64,000 nucleotides of DNA from positions 11,188,739 to 11,252,738 of the forward strand of contig NC_080701.1 in NCBI RefSeq assembly GCF_030445035.2. Direction: 5' to 3'. This document shows, one piece after another, positions 45,949 through 57,385 of the stretch. How positions within the stretch are numbered: position 1 is the stretch's first letter; the number at the start of each line of letters is the position of its first letter. The notes under the pieces are model-generated. The model searched no databases. It had not been told where the DNA came from and saw only the letters and a list, made by a program, of their open reading frames with translations. The DNA comes from Dasypus novemcinctus. Its lineage: Eukaryota > Chordata > Mammalia > Cingulata > Dasypodidae. A program made the translations under genes and the position numbers.

Positions 45949-46724
45949 CAGGGGTTCTTCACATTTTTTTGTTCCACGGACCCCTTTGCCAGTCGGGTGA
46001 AAACCACAGACCCCTTCTCAGAATGCAGCAGCAGGGAAGTGGATGTGGCTAAAGCGACTGAGCTCCCATCTACCACCTGGGAGGTCCTGGGTTCGGTTCC
46101 CAGTGCCTCCTGGAGAAATGAGCAAGACAGCAAGCTGATGTGGCAGGCTGGCACGGCAAGCTGACACAACAAGATGACCCAACAAGGAGACACAAAGAGG
46201 AAACACAGTGAGAGAGAAAACAAAGCAGGGAGTTGAGGTGGCTCAAGCAATTGTCTCTCTCCCACACAGGAGGTCCCAGGTTTGGTTCCCAGTGCTTCCT
46301 AAAGAGAAGACGAGCAGATACAGAGAGCACACAGTGCATGGAGACAGAGAGCAGACAGCAAGTGCAAACAACAAGGTGCGGAATATGTAAATAAATAAAT
46401 CTTTTTTTAAAAAAAAAAGAATGTAGAGGCAGATAGTTTTATTGCACTCAACTAGCTATGGGTCTAACAGCTACTGTAATTTCGAAGTATTGTTCGAAGT
46501 ATGGACCATACTTCATAAGTGTAAGTGATTTTTCAAGATATGCAACAAACTGTAATGTAATATGAAATGAATACTACTGTAATTTGTGGCATACATTCAT
46601 AAGTGAAGGAAACACTAGTTTTCAGTTAGTGTTCAGAGAAAATGAAGAGAATCAGTTGATTATTTTCACGTCAAGCTCGCGGACCCCCTAAAAGCTTCCC
46701 CTGGACCCCTGGTTAAGAGCCCTG
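45949..46724. mobile_element. hAT non-autonomous DNA transposon with 8-bp TSD, interrupted by a SINE
   Basis: Ends CAGGGGTTCTTCAC and GGTTAAGAGCCCTG are terminal inverted repeats. The flanking 8-mers CTCTAGAG (45941-45948) and CTCTAGAA (46725-46732) match at 7 of 8, as expected for hAT target duplication. The interior shows GTTCCACGGACCCCTTTGCC, CTACTGTAATTTCGAAGTAT and CAAGCTCGCGGACCCCCTAA. A DAS-type SINE at 46029-46417 splits it. No transposase is encoded. Confidence 0.88.
46029..46417 (+). mobile_element. dimeric DAS-type tRNA SINE nested in a hAT element
   Basis: Two tRNA-like units in tandem. The first has AAGTGGATGTGGCTAAAGCG and B-box-like GGGTTCGGTTCCCAG; the second has GAGTTGAGGTGGCTCAAGCA and CAGGTTTGGTTCCCAG. 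Each is followed by an ACAGAGAGCA/ACACAAAGAGG-type A-rich body, and the element ends in AAATAAATAAATC and an A-tail. Target duplication AGAATG[C/T]AG at 46020-46028 and 46418-46426 lies wholly inside the hAT element. Confidence 0.88.
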
Positions 46725-46839
46725 CTCTAGAAGGTACTGATAGCTTTTCCTCATTTTCATTTTCCGTCTTGAAAAATTGGTGATGTTTTTACCGGCAGAA
46801 TAAATAGAGTCAGTTATGTATTGCCCATTTTTGAAGGGG

Positions 46840-47205
46840 CCATGGTGGCTGCTGGGTGCGGAAAATGGGAGGAAGAGAAGAGATGTGGAGGCATTCTCGG
46901 GACTTGGAGTTGTCCTGGGTGGTGCCCCAGGGACAATTGCCACATGTTGTCTGTCCTCCCATGGCCCACTGGATGGAACGTGGGAAAGTGTGGGCTATGG
47001 TGTGGAACACGGGACATGGGGTGCAGCGATGCCCGGAGATGTACTCACCGGACGCAACGGATGTGACATGATGATGGGGGAGAGTATTACTGTGGGGGGA
47101 GTGGTGGGGTGGGGGTGGTGGGGGCGAATGGGGACCTCATATATTTTTTTAATGTAATATATTTTAAAAAATGAATAAATTGAGTAGAATTTGGAAAAAA
47201 AAAAA
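46840..47205 (+). mobile_element. LINE-1 3' end (5'-truncated)
   Basis: Carries GGCATTCTCGGGACTTGGAG, TTGTCCTGGGTGGTGCCCCA, a G-rich block (about 47095-47125, GTGGGGTGGGGGTGG), then GGGGACCTCATATA and a TTTTTTTAATGTAATATATT end leading to an A-tail at about 47194-47204. The second copy at 47565-48060 shares all these blocks. The G-rich tract before the tail is typical of mammalian L1 3' UTRs. Confidence 0.75.
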
Positions 47206-47564
47206 GAAACTAGCTCCCTGTTGAATCATGTTCTAAAAAGCTGTGCTTTTATTTTTTTCGGAAGTTAGCTGGGGCACTGTGACCTGGGAGTGCATAAGCC
47301 CTTTGCCCCTCCCCCACGCTGTATTTATACTCTGGGCGCTTAAGCTCATTTCTGCCATGATCTTGCAGGTGCCATGTCTCTGATTCTGTTCCAAGTTGCT
47401 AGCAGTGTCCCTAACAATTAACCCTCCTTGGCAGCTCTCACTTCAGGCTAACAAATCAGAGGCACCACACGCAATGACTGGCTGTATATTATAATCAGCA
47501 TGAATTGGCAGCTTTTTAAGAAGATGAGCATCTAAGCCCCCTCTCGATTTAGAGGTGGAATGGA
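47206..47564. other. sequence between two L1 ends; nothing recognised
   Basis: About 360 bases with no gene or repeat recognised. Confidence 0.4.
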
Positions 47565-48060
47565 CAACACCGTCCCAGGGTCCACAGGATGGAGGAATAA
47601 AATATGGATTAGAGTGGACTTATTGGTGTTCTACTATGGAACTATTGTGACTAGTAATGCAAGAAATTGTAGCATTGATGTGGAGACAGTGGCGATGGGA
47701 GTTGCTGAGGGCAGGGAGAGGGAAGAAGAGATGTGATGTGGGGGCATTTTCGGGACTTGGAGTTGTCCTAAATGATATTTCAGGGACAGATGCTGGACAT
47801 TATATATCCTGCCATAACCCACTGAATGGACTGGGAGAGAGTGTAAACTGCAAGGTAAACTATAATCCTTGTTGTGCAGCAGTGCTCCAAAATGTATTCA
47901 CCAAATGCAATGAATGTGCCACAATGATGAAAGAGGTTGTTGATGTGGGAGGAGTGGGGGTGTGGGGTGGGGAGTATGTGGGAGCCTCATATTTTTTAAC
48001 GTAACATTTTTTGTGATCTATCTATCTTTAAAAAAAAGATAATTAAAAAAGGAAAATTTA
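47565..48060 (+). mobile_element. LINE-1 3' end (5'-truncated)
   Basis: Longer copy of the same L1 tail: GGATTAGAGTGGACTTATTG, GGCATTTTCGGGACTTGGAG, GTGCAGCAGTGCTCCAAAAT, GGAGTGGGGGTGTGGGGTGG, GGGAGCCTCATATTTTTTAA, AACATTTTTTGTGATC and an A-rich tail. More diverged in detail from the first copy, so it is probably an independent insertion. Confidence 0.75.
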
Positions 48061-48567
48061 CTATTAAAGAAAAGATCTGGATCTTGGATACAGCTCTAAC
48101 TCTCTAGAAGGCTGTTGTTTTAAAACTTTACGTCTGGACTCTCTCCCTGAGATCCTGATTCTGTGGGTGTGGGATGGCGCCCAGGAGTTGGAAGTTTTAA
48201 CAAGTATCTTGGGTGATTCTTACAGGGAAGTCTGGAAAACCCTGCTTTATTGTCTGCTGGACTTCTCTCTTCCTTGTCCACCTCATCACAGAGACCTAGC
48301 GAACACTTGCCACCTCTCCCTGCTACCTCTGTAAGGAAGCTGTAGGCGTCCCTGTCGGCAGAGTTTGAACACAACAGGCAATTTCAAGCTCTTGTTATTG
48401 TTTTTTAATGGAATTTTGCCACATCTATTATCCTATATCAACACCTTTTATTTTTCTCTTGGTCCTTCATTAACTTCTAATTGTGAAACACCTATGATGT
48501 CTAAGTCTTGTTTTTAAATCTGGAATTTAGTTCATTAGAAACACCTGATTCTTTTCAGAGTCGCAGT
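48061..48567. other. intergenic, nothing recognised
   Basis: No supported gene or repeat. Confidence 0.4.
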
Positions 48568-48574
48568 TAAAGTG

Positions 48575-48997
48575 TTTTTTTTTTAAAGATTCATTTTATT
48601 TATTTATCCCCCCCACCCCCCACCCTCCCTTACCACCTGCACTCGCTGTCTGCTCTCTGTGACCATCTGCTACACGTTTTTCTATGTCTGCTTGTCTTCT
48701 CGTCTTCTCTTTAGGAGGTGCCAGGAACCAACCCTGAGACCTCTGACATGGCACAGAGGCATTCAGTTGCTTGAGCCACCTCAGCTCCTGGTGTTGTTGT
48801 GTCTCTAATTATCTCTGCCTTGTGTCTCTCTTATGTTGCATCATCTTGTTGCGCCAGCTCTCTACACGGGCCAGCTCTCCGCATAGGCCAGCATGCCACG
48901 CGGGCCAGCTCACCTTCACCAGGAGGCCCCAGAGCCGAACCTGGGACCTCCCATATGGTAGACCGGAGCCCAATCACTTGAGCCACTTCCACTTCCC
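48575..48997 (-). mobile_element. dimeric DAS-type tRNA SINE
   Basis: Minus strand. The plus strand shows a T-rich start, CTGTCTGCTCTCTGTGACCA, a first inverted head CAACCCTGAGACCTCTGACA...GAGCCACCTCAGCTCC, then TTGCATCATCTTGTTGCGCC and a second inverted head GAACCTGGGACCTCCCATAT...GAGCCACTTCCACTTCCC. Flanks TAAAGTG/TAAAGTT suggest a short target duplication. Confidence 0.82.
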
Positions 48998-49084
48998 TAA
49001 AGTTCTGTATTTTTCTTTGCAATTAAGACATTTGGGGGAAAGTATCCACACATTTACTGTCTAGATAAAGAACAGAAAATCAGT

Positions 49085-49250
49085 GTGAGGCTGGACACTG
49101 CCCTAAGAACTTCCAATCTTTCCAATTTATTATTCAGTCTTTATAACAGATAAGGAAATGGAAGCTTCTAGAACCCCACTCGCTTGGCCAGGGTTATTCA
49201 GTGGTAGATCCAGGACTCTCACCCAGCTCTGCCCAGCTTCACACTCACGT
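49085..49250 (-). repeat. MIR SINE
   Basis: Antisense MIR: GACACTGCCCTAAGAACTTC, AACAGATAAGGAAATGGAAG and TTGGCCAGGGTTATTCAGTG followed by GTAGATCCAGGACTC. Confidence 0.65.
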
Positions 49251-50497
49251 TCTTTCTGGTCATTGACCTCTACGCTGTTGGGTTCCTGATTAGTTCTTGG
49301 AGTCTCTGCGTACCTTTCTCCAGGAATGGCTCGTGCGGTATGCCGGCCCACCGGGGCGTCCACGTGGCGCCCCCGAGCTTTGGTGAGATTTAAGCCTCGG
49401 TAAACGTGGTGAGTCCAAGCCTGCCTTTAGCAGTGCTGCAGGCCCGAGACCCTCTCCAAAGGGAGTCTGGTAAGACAGAAGTCCCTGGAATGGAACGACG
49501 GATGTGAGGTTTCCTGCACTCTGTTAACCAACACTGCAGGCGTGGCCTGCGCCCAGCACACTGTCGGATGCTCCGCACGTGTCTGGGGCCCCTCAGCCTG
49601 TGGTGGCTGGAGGCGTCGTGCCGTCGTGGCCCACTGGTCCATTGTGCTGGCTGTGCCCCTGCTGGACCTCCTCCCTGTCCCTGCCGGTCAGAGTCCAAAT
49701 GTTCTCACTCCGCGGTGAAGACCTTTTCTACTAATTGCGAAAATCTCTCTGGACCTGAGCACAGGTGCATCAAGTTCAGAATGCAATGTTCTGGTTTCGT
49801 TCACTGTATTTTGGTTACTCCAGGAATTGCTTTCCCCAGTTTACTCACACAGGAGAATGCCAGAACATCTCTTATGCCCTCGCTGCAAAATGCCACCACA
49901 GCTGCTTTCCACTCAGAAATGGATTCTCCTTTTCTGTCTCCTTTGTGTGCAGCCGTGGTAAAAGGGGCAGCCGGTCTCCCCTTCCCTTCTCCCTAGAAGA
50001 GAACAACTTTTACGCTGAGGGCCTCCTAGGGAGTCTGTCCCACTGACAGAAGAAGGGGGCATGCCTGCGTCCTCCCTCTTGACCTTCTGTCTCTGTCCAC
50101 TTAGGGTCTGTATCCCGCGGCTACTGCTTCGCTGCCATGAGTTCATCTCCCATAAATCACCTCACATCTCTTTGTTTCAATTTACTCATTTATTCATCGG
50201 TGGCATTTTAATCGATTCCATACGGGATCCTTTCTGGTCGTGCACTTTAGAATTGCATTCCTTTCCCACTCTGCTTCCAAGTTCCTCAGCTGGGAGTGCC
50301 TCTTCTTCCCGCAGAGCTCTGGAGAACAGGCCCTCCCGGGAAGACAGGAGCCCTCCCCGGCTCTCACTTCTGGGTCCCCAACGCGCCCCTTGTCTCCCAA
50401 GGCCATAAATGACTTCAGCCTTTTTGAAGGAGGTGGAGGTGAGACCTTTCCTTCTGGGTGTGGCTCAGAGTGACAGAATCAGAGCTCAGGACTGTCA
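49251..50497. other. intergenic, no gene defended
   Basis: Open frames up to 142 codons (49568-49996 plus) show no domain. A short CpG-containing patch lies near 49325-49375. Nothing else recognised. Confidence 0.4.
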
Positions 50498-50502
50498 GCT
50501 CC

Positions 50503-50978
50503 TGTGGTGGTTTGGAACTGTATGTACCCCAGAGAAGCACGCTCTTAAAGTCAATCCATGTCTGTGGGTGGGGACCCCACGTAAGTAAGACCTTCTGAGG
50601 AGGTTATTTCAGTTAAGGTGTGACCCACCTCCATCAGTATGGGGGCTAATCCTATTACTGGAGCCCTTTACAAGCAGGGTGAGAGTCAGACAGACAGACA
50701 GAGAAAGTCACAGGGAGCGAGAGGGTGAAACTCAATGGAAACTGGAAGAGAAGGGACAGACAAGAAGTGCTGCCATGTGCCTAGCCATGTGACAGAGGAG
50801 CCAACAACTGCTGGGCAGCCAGCCCCAGGGGGTCACAGCCTTTAGGGGAGAAAGCATCGCCTTGATGGTGCCTGGATTTGGACTTTTTTTACCCTCAAAA
50901 TCAGAAGCAAATAAATTCCCATTGTTTAAGCCAACCCATTTCGTGGTATTTGCTTGAGCAGCTTAGGAAACTAAAACA
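50503..50978 (+). mobile_element. MaLR-like LTR, full length
   Basis: 476 bp, TGTGGTGGTTTGGAACTGTA...GAAACTAAAACA. Interior blocks: CTTAAAGTCAATCCATGTCT, AGTTAAGGTGTGACCCACC, GCTAATCCTATTACTGGAGC, CATGTGACAGAGGAGCC, GCCTTGATGGTGCCTGGATT, AGCAAATAAATTCCCATTG. It is the best preserved copy and a reference for the others here. No clear target duplication was found. Confidence 0.85.
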
Positions 50979-51759
50979 GGAACTCATCTCACCTTGACTC
51001 CTGGTATCGGATCCCAATTACATAAGCTGCCCCGATGTCCTCTAGGTCCCTTATCAAGATCCTACTTGTAAAGTGAGGTTAAAATACCATAAAAGCCAAA
51101 AGTATCCCTCTCATAACTTCGATCTTCTGTGGACAATCAGTACTTTCTCTGTTAATTTTTTCTTCAGTTATAACTCTCTTTTGAGGAGTATTTTTCCCCC
51201 CCACGGAGTTTCAATTTCTTTAGGGAAGACATGCTTCCTTCACTAATTGGAAATAAGAAAGTCTCTGAAATGTCCTCTCTCACTACCTAAGTTAACTAAT
51301 TCCACCACCTTCCTTGGAAGCCTTTGTAGCTCAGATGGAAGGTGAAAAAAATGATGCCCTATAAAACCTGCAGGATCTCTCCAGAGAGTAGTAAAACTGA
51401 GAACAGCCAGGACCAAAGTCCTTAAACCCATGTTGGTGATGGATGTATGTGTCTGACCAATGGGGAAGAGACCCAGAATGGAGCCACTTCTCAGTAAGAG
51501 AGCTTGAGGGGCCCCTTGGCTTTTATGACGGGAGTGCCTGCAGTGGAAGAGCATTGCATTTTAAAATCAAATCTTATTTTCCATTAATATATTTTTCCCA
51601 GAATCATTAAATGCACACTTATTTATATATACAGTCATATATTTACAATATGGGATCACATTACACATGCTACTTTAGAAAATGCTTTTTACTTCAAAAT
51701 ATGTGGCTATATTAGCTCTGTTTCCTTGCCTGTATGTATAAATCATATATTTTTTTAAT
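50979..51759. other. intergenic, nothing recognised
   Basis: No supported gene; AT-rich toward 51600-51700. Confidence 0.4.
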
Positions 51760-53200
51760 CTTGGAAGAAGCTTTAGACTATATAAATGTTACATTGAAAA
51801 TAAAGGGGGATTCCCATATACTCCATCTCCTCCCCCTCCCACACTTTCCCCCATTAACAACATCTTTGATTAGTGTTACATTTGTTACAATTGATGAACA
51901 CATACTGAAGCATTGCTGCTAACCACTGTCTATAGTTCACATTATAGCTTACCCTTTGTACTGCACAATTTTATAGGTTTGACAAATGTATAATGTATAA
52001 TGTCATTGCAATGCCATTCACGACAATTGCAATGTCCCAAAAATGTCCTGTGTTAACACTTTTTCTTCCCTCTCCCTCCCCTCAGAACCCCTTGTGGCCA
52101 CTCCTTTATATCAATGATATAAATTCTTTCATTGTTTTAATAATAATGTCTACTTTAGTCCATAGTTGCATTTCCCCCTTACGTGTGTTCCTTCCTCAAT
52201 CTTGAGGATTTGGGGATGATGATGCCCACTCTATTTCTGATTGAGAGGAGGCTTAGGTTCCATGGGGCAGATGGATGGAACTGTCTTGCTTGTAGTTGTA
52301 GATACTCTGTTTTTTGGGATGGGTGTTGTCCATCATCATCCTTTTGTTAGTTGTCCTGGGCTAAACTGCAGAGTAGCTGTTGCAAATCTGCTGAGATTCA
52401 GGGCTCAACTGAAATGTGAACAGACTGAAGATTTAAGTCTCTGGGATATATATTTAATGAGTATAGTACTACTTATAGGTTGAAGTAGAAGAGACAGAAG
52501 AGCCGTGTGTAGGGAAATTATAAATGAGTCTAACTCTGTTACATTGGGGAGCATATATTCCAAAGTAAGTCCCATTGACAGTGCCAAATTCCTGAGCTTG
52601 TCTGCCCTTCCTATAATGTCTAGATGTCTCTAGAGCCCTCAGGACCCCCCTCCCCCCATTTAAGGCATTGTTTACTGCAATAGTCAATGAGATCCTGCTG
52701 AGACATGCATAAGCCTAAATCTCTGGAATAACTACCTAACTCATTTTGAAATTGCTTAGACATAAAAACTCATTTGTATTTAATATTTCCCCCTTTTGGT
52801 GAAGGTCTTTTTCCAGATGCTTTGGTAGTTGGCACTTGGTAATAATCCCTTGGTGTCAGGGAGGCTCATCCCCGGGAGTCATGTTCCACCCCCAGGGGGA
52901 AGGTAGTGCATTTATATGCTGAGTTTGGCTTAGAGAGAGTCCATATTTGAGCAATAAGGAAGCTTTCAGAAGGTAACTTTTAGGCAGTATATAAAACTAG
53001 GCTACATTTCAATTTCATTACAACAAGGTTCCTAAGTACAATTATCAATATCAAGGGTCTGGTGTAATGGTCTGTCCTCCTTCACTAGGCACTGCTGATG
53101 TACATGGGGGATTCTTGTTGCTCTACTAGAGAAAGTAGCAGGACTTCTTGGATGGGGATTCAATATTTTTTCAATTATTGTATGGGTCTCTACCTACTGA
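51760..53200 (-). repeat. L1-derived interspersed repeat (UTR-like)
   Basis: Begins with TTACATTGAAAATAAAGGGG and CCCATATACTCC, continues with CATTAACAACATCTTTGATT, TACAATTGATGAACACATAC and TGGCCACTCCTTTATATCAA. These blocks match the antisense of old L1 UTR sequence. The following kilobase (CAGGGAGGCTCATCCCCGGG, GGTCTGGTGTAATGGTCTGT) has no frame and reads as one continuous repeat-like unit, but the exact family and orientation are uncertain. Confidence 0.5.
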
Positions 53201-53259
53201 GACAACATCCCATGACCACAAGAACATATTCATATGCCGTAGATTAATGTATTGTTTGA

Positions 53260-53500
53260 TTCTTTCATTCATTTACTTTTTAAAATTTCCTTTCAACTAT
53301 TGTCTGAGGGCCTATCTATCATGTGCCAGCCTCCGAATAAAGCTTTGAACAAGATAGGCAGAATCTATGAGGTCATAGAAGAAGGTAACAAACTGAGTGG
53401 AGGACAATTAACTGAGGAATAAATAAATGAAATAATTATAGAACTGATAAATGCCATGAGAAAATGAATAACATGGCATGACAGTGATAATCAAGCTGGG
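53260..53500. repeat. ancient mammalian repeat fragment
   Basis: CTTTCATTCATTTACTTTTT, ATCATGTGCCAGCCTCCGAA, GAACAAGATAGGCAGAATCT and AACTGATAAATGCCATGAG follow the order of the old repeat also seen at 5705 and 43775. Confidence 0.45.
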
Positions 53501-56104
53501 AATCCCTGGAACAATAATCTGCCAAACCTTGTGTTGTTCTGATGTTCTGCTTTCTTTCCCATTGTACCTCAAGATCCATCCTTCCCTACTCCAGGTCAAA
53601 TAACTAATAGAATACAACTGTGTACGTGTCTGAGGGGGCTGCTTTTGTCATTGGAAATAAACCAACCCTTCATTAACCTATCTTAGTATAGTATAGTCCT
53701 TGCATTTTGGGTTTCTTCAAAGTAAGCCACTGTTATTCTAAAAAATCACAGGGTCCTCACCTTTTTTTACCTTTTTGATGTATGCATACATTCTTGTTCA
53801 AGTCAATGACAAAGGACTTTGCATTTGACATGGGCCCATTCAACTTAACGGTGTTAATTCTTCTAAATAATATTGCCAGAGAGGATGAAAACTAAAATAA
53901 ACTGACATCTAAGCTGGTGGACTATCTGAGAACTTGGCGATCTCACCATGGCAAAAGAACATCTTGTTCCATTGCCTTATGCCCTTCTGTTCATGGTTCT
54001 GGCCCGGTTTACCAGAACTCCCAGTTCTGATCTGGATTCTTCTACTGATTGGCGGACGCTAAGCTAGTCATTTACTTTCCATGTCTCCTTCTCTCTAATT
54101 TGCCTCATTCTTACAAACCTCATCTGGTTTAGACAAGGCAAACCTTTAAAAAATGCTATTTGTATGTGTCTATTATTGTCGTAAAATACAAGTCATTTTT
54201 GATTGTGTGTTTTTGTGCTATCTTCAATTTTTGTTTCTGCAGCAAAATAATGAAAACTTAATGACCAAAATTCAACAATAAGAGTCCCCACCAAAGCCCA
54301 TGCCAAAACAATAAATTATAACTAGTGTTTGAAACAACCACTTTGGTGTTGAGGAAACTGAGTGGCTCTTTTCAAGTGGAAGAAAGGCAGGAGGTGTTTT
54401 CTAAATTAATGAGCAGCTCTACTTTAATTCTACTGGGAGAGAGGCCGATGGCACACAAGCCCGTATTATATTGGGTTGCAACATCTGTCACTGGCTTGCA
54501 GAGCCTTTAATCTTTCATTTTATATTCAGACTTATCAGTATTCATTAAAATCTCTCCATTTGTGCAAGTCCTTCTGGGAGAAAGTACCCTATCTTGGCAT
54601 CTTAGATTTTCTTCCTTAAAAAAAAAACAAAAAAATGGTTCAATTTTAAACACATTTTTCACCCGGCAGCAAGCAGCATCCGGCAGCAGGAGGTGGAAAC
54701 CTGTCACACATGCCGATGACCCAACAGCTTCTCTCCAGGCAGAGTTTTGTGTTAGTAGGAGAGGGAGACAAAAATTGGTGAATTGAAGTTCACCAATTTC
54801 CATTTTGATTTCCCACCTACAAGAAAATTTAGTAGCTGGTGCAAATGGCGTTCTCTGAGTACCGCTCAAGAGACCGCACATTTTACGAGAGGGAGCGCAA
54901 AGCTTGATGGAGTGCCCCACTGCTGAGCTGGGCTGGCCTCACCGCGCCCCCTCCTTGGGAGTCTGGGCACATGCGCAGTGTCTAAAGGTCTACACAGAGA
55001 GGTAGGATGCCCGCCCCCACCGAAAATCGACTGCTTTCCCATCTCTGTAGCAGAAAGCGAATCCAGCAGGGATGTCTTCTGCCAGGCCCTCCTGGCAGCT
55101 CTGATGTATATTAAAAAGGCCAGACATGGGCAAAGCCACCCATTGCAGCAGTGGATAAGACATTACTACTCCTTCTGTCGCCTCTATAACAACGTCCATC
55201 TTTTATCAGACCCGTCGTCCCTTCAATGATTCAGAGAGGCATTAGTTACACTGAACAGTTTCATATAGACAAGGATATTAGAATAAATCTTATCAGATTT
55301 GGAACAAATGGAACCCATGGCCAAAGGCAAAACCTGCATGAAGAAAAATCAAATATTGAGACTAAATTAAAACTATTTGCACTTGGAGGGCTTACAACCA
55401 GGATTTCTGCTTCCAAGGAATGGAAATATAAAAAATCAACTCCTGGAACCCAAGTCCCAGCAGAAATACTGTCTGGCGGCAAAGCACCTGCAGGAGAGTG
55501 GGCTGGTGGTGGAGCCATTCTCCGCCTCAGCTCGCACCCCCTCAGGCCTTGGAAGCTTCCCGAGGGCCAGCAGTGCCCGAGGAGCCACGGTCAGTTTCTT
55601 CTCCGACTGCAGGTTTCAGAGCACCCCGGAGGGTTTGTGGCCCACGTCAGGAGTGAATGAGCCCTGGGATCCTGGCCCCAGCCCTCTCAGAAGCTTCAGC
55701 TCGTGCCTGGAATCTGATAACCTCGCTTGTCTTTCACCAGCTGTTTTGAAGAATGGACCTCCCCTAGGGTCAGTGGCAGCACAGAGTTGAGGGTGGCCAG
55801 GAAACAAGAAAAAAAAGTACGATGAGGAACAAAAGAATTTTGCTTGTCCCTTTACATACGCTTCCAGCTTCCTTCCCACTGCTTCACCAATGCCCGGGCA
55901 CCTGTGTTCATTTCACTGTCCCTTGCCTGTGACCGAGTCCACATGGGGGATGGAGCTTAATGACCCAGCTTGGACGCTCTGCCCTGTAGGAGCCTAAGCA
56001 CACTAAGCATGCTGGAGGGGCAGAGAGAGCCAATCTAGAGCACGTTACCCAGCTGAAAACCACAGGAAAAGGGTGAGGCTGCTTGGAACATCTTTTTTTT
56101 ATTC
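53501..56104. other. intergenic; one perfect hairpin at 54772-54799
   Basis: No recognisable repeat or gene. Open frames of 137-144 codons at 54507-54920 and 55226-55790 have no motif. A perfect 11-bp inverted repeat lies at 54772-54799. Confidence 0.4.
54772..54799. repeat. perfect 11-bp inverted repeat (hairpin)
   Basis: AAATTGGTGAA at 54772-54782 and TTCACCAATTT at 54789-54799 are perfect reverse complements around a 6-base loop TTGAAG. Confidence 0.95.
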
Positions 56105-57385
56105 TTTTTTTGTTTGATTTAACTCTTCATTCTGAAATAATTTGAGGTTTTAAAAAATACAACAAATTACTGCATACCCTTCACCCATCCGACCTAACCA
56201 CAGGACAGTTACCAAATCAGAAAGTGAATGATGACACACTCCCACCATCAGACCTTCAGACCTTATTCCGAGTTGGCCACTGATGGCCTTTTTCTAGTCC
56301 AGGTCTGACCAAGGATCTCAGGTTGCCTTTAATTGTCTTATCTTCTTAGTTTCCTTTAATCTGGAATGTTCCTCAGTCTTTCTTTTTCTTTCAGGACCTT
56401 GACACTTTCCAAGAATACAAGCCAGCTATTTTGTAGAACTTCCCTCAGTTTGGGTTCATCTGATGGTTCCTTTTGATTAGATTCAGTTGTACATTTTTTG
56501 GTGCGTGTATCAGGATTTCGATACGTCCCAATACTGGTGGTCATTTGATTCCTCCGTTAAGGCGGTGGCTGCCAGGCTTTTCCATGCTGAAGTTATTGTT
56601 TTTCCCTTTGTAATTAGTAAGCATCTCATGAAGAGAATATATATCCTGTTCACTCACTGCTTTTGGCATCATTTGATGATTCTTACCTGCAGCAATTATT
56701 ACTGTGATATTTGCCAAATGGTAATTTTTTAAGTCCATCATTCCTTCTATATTTATTCTTTGAAAATATATAGCAAGGAAGAGGCTTCTTTCCTCCCCTA
56801 TTTGCTTATTTTTTTGATTATGTGTTTATGTTAGTTTGGGCTCATGGATCCTTATTTATTCTATCAGTTACAATCCATTACTAGCATTACTTATTTTCTT
56901 GCTCAGATTATCCCAGACTCAGCCTTTGGCCTTCCAAATAGGTTCCTGTATCTTTTTGATGTGACTCAATCATTCTTTGAGAACTTACTTGTCTTCTGAC
57001 ATGACAAGATGTTCCAGAATCATTTTGTTCTATCCTTGCTGCTGCATGAAACCAACAATATTGTCAAGGAGCCTTTTCCCTCTTCTTGGAGAATGGTATT
57101 TAGAAACCAAGCTCTGAGATCTAGTTGTTCTCTTTGGTATTGCAGTGCCACTACTTCTAGGCCCTCTCAGTGGACAGAGCCATGTAAATACAATTATATA
57201 TGTGTGTGTATGGGCACACACACATGCCATGTAAATATAATTATGTATATGTATGTACATGCCTGTTTCTGTTTCTCTTCATCCATATACATGTCAAAAC
57301 TGTAAGTTCATACTATCTCCAGTGCCAATCCAAATCCCTAAGGGTTCCTTTTAGCCCTCCTCTTGTTTGTAACTCCTTCCTCTGA
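56105..57385 (-). repeat. L1M-type LINE-1 UTR-like fragment
   Basis: Long old L1 stretch. In plus-strand order: GAAATAATTTGAGGTTTTAA, CCCTTCACCCATCCGACCTA, TTTAATCTGGAATGTTCCTC, CTGCCAGGCTTTTCCATGCT, TGTGATATTTGCCAAATGGT, CAAGATGTTCCAGAATCATT, GGAGAATGGTATTTAGAAAC and AGGCCCTCTCAGTGGACAGA. This is a continuous series of blocks familiar from mammalian L1M elements. It contains AT/GT microsatellite sequence near 57190-57260. Confidence 0.7.

Noticed and set aside
46816..47157. 113-codon plus-strand frame, Gly/Trp-rich
   Set aside because: Falls in a LINE-1 3' UTR tail with its G-rich tract; non-coding.
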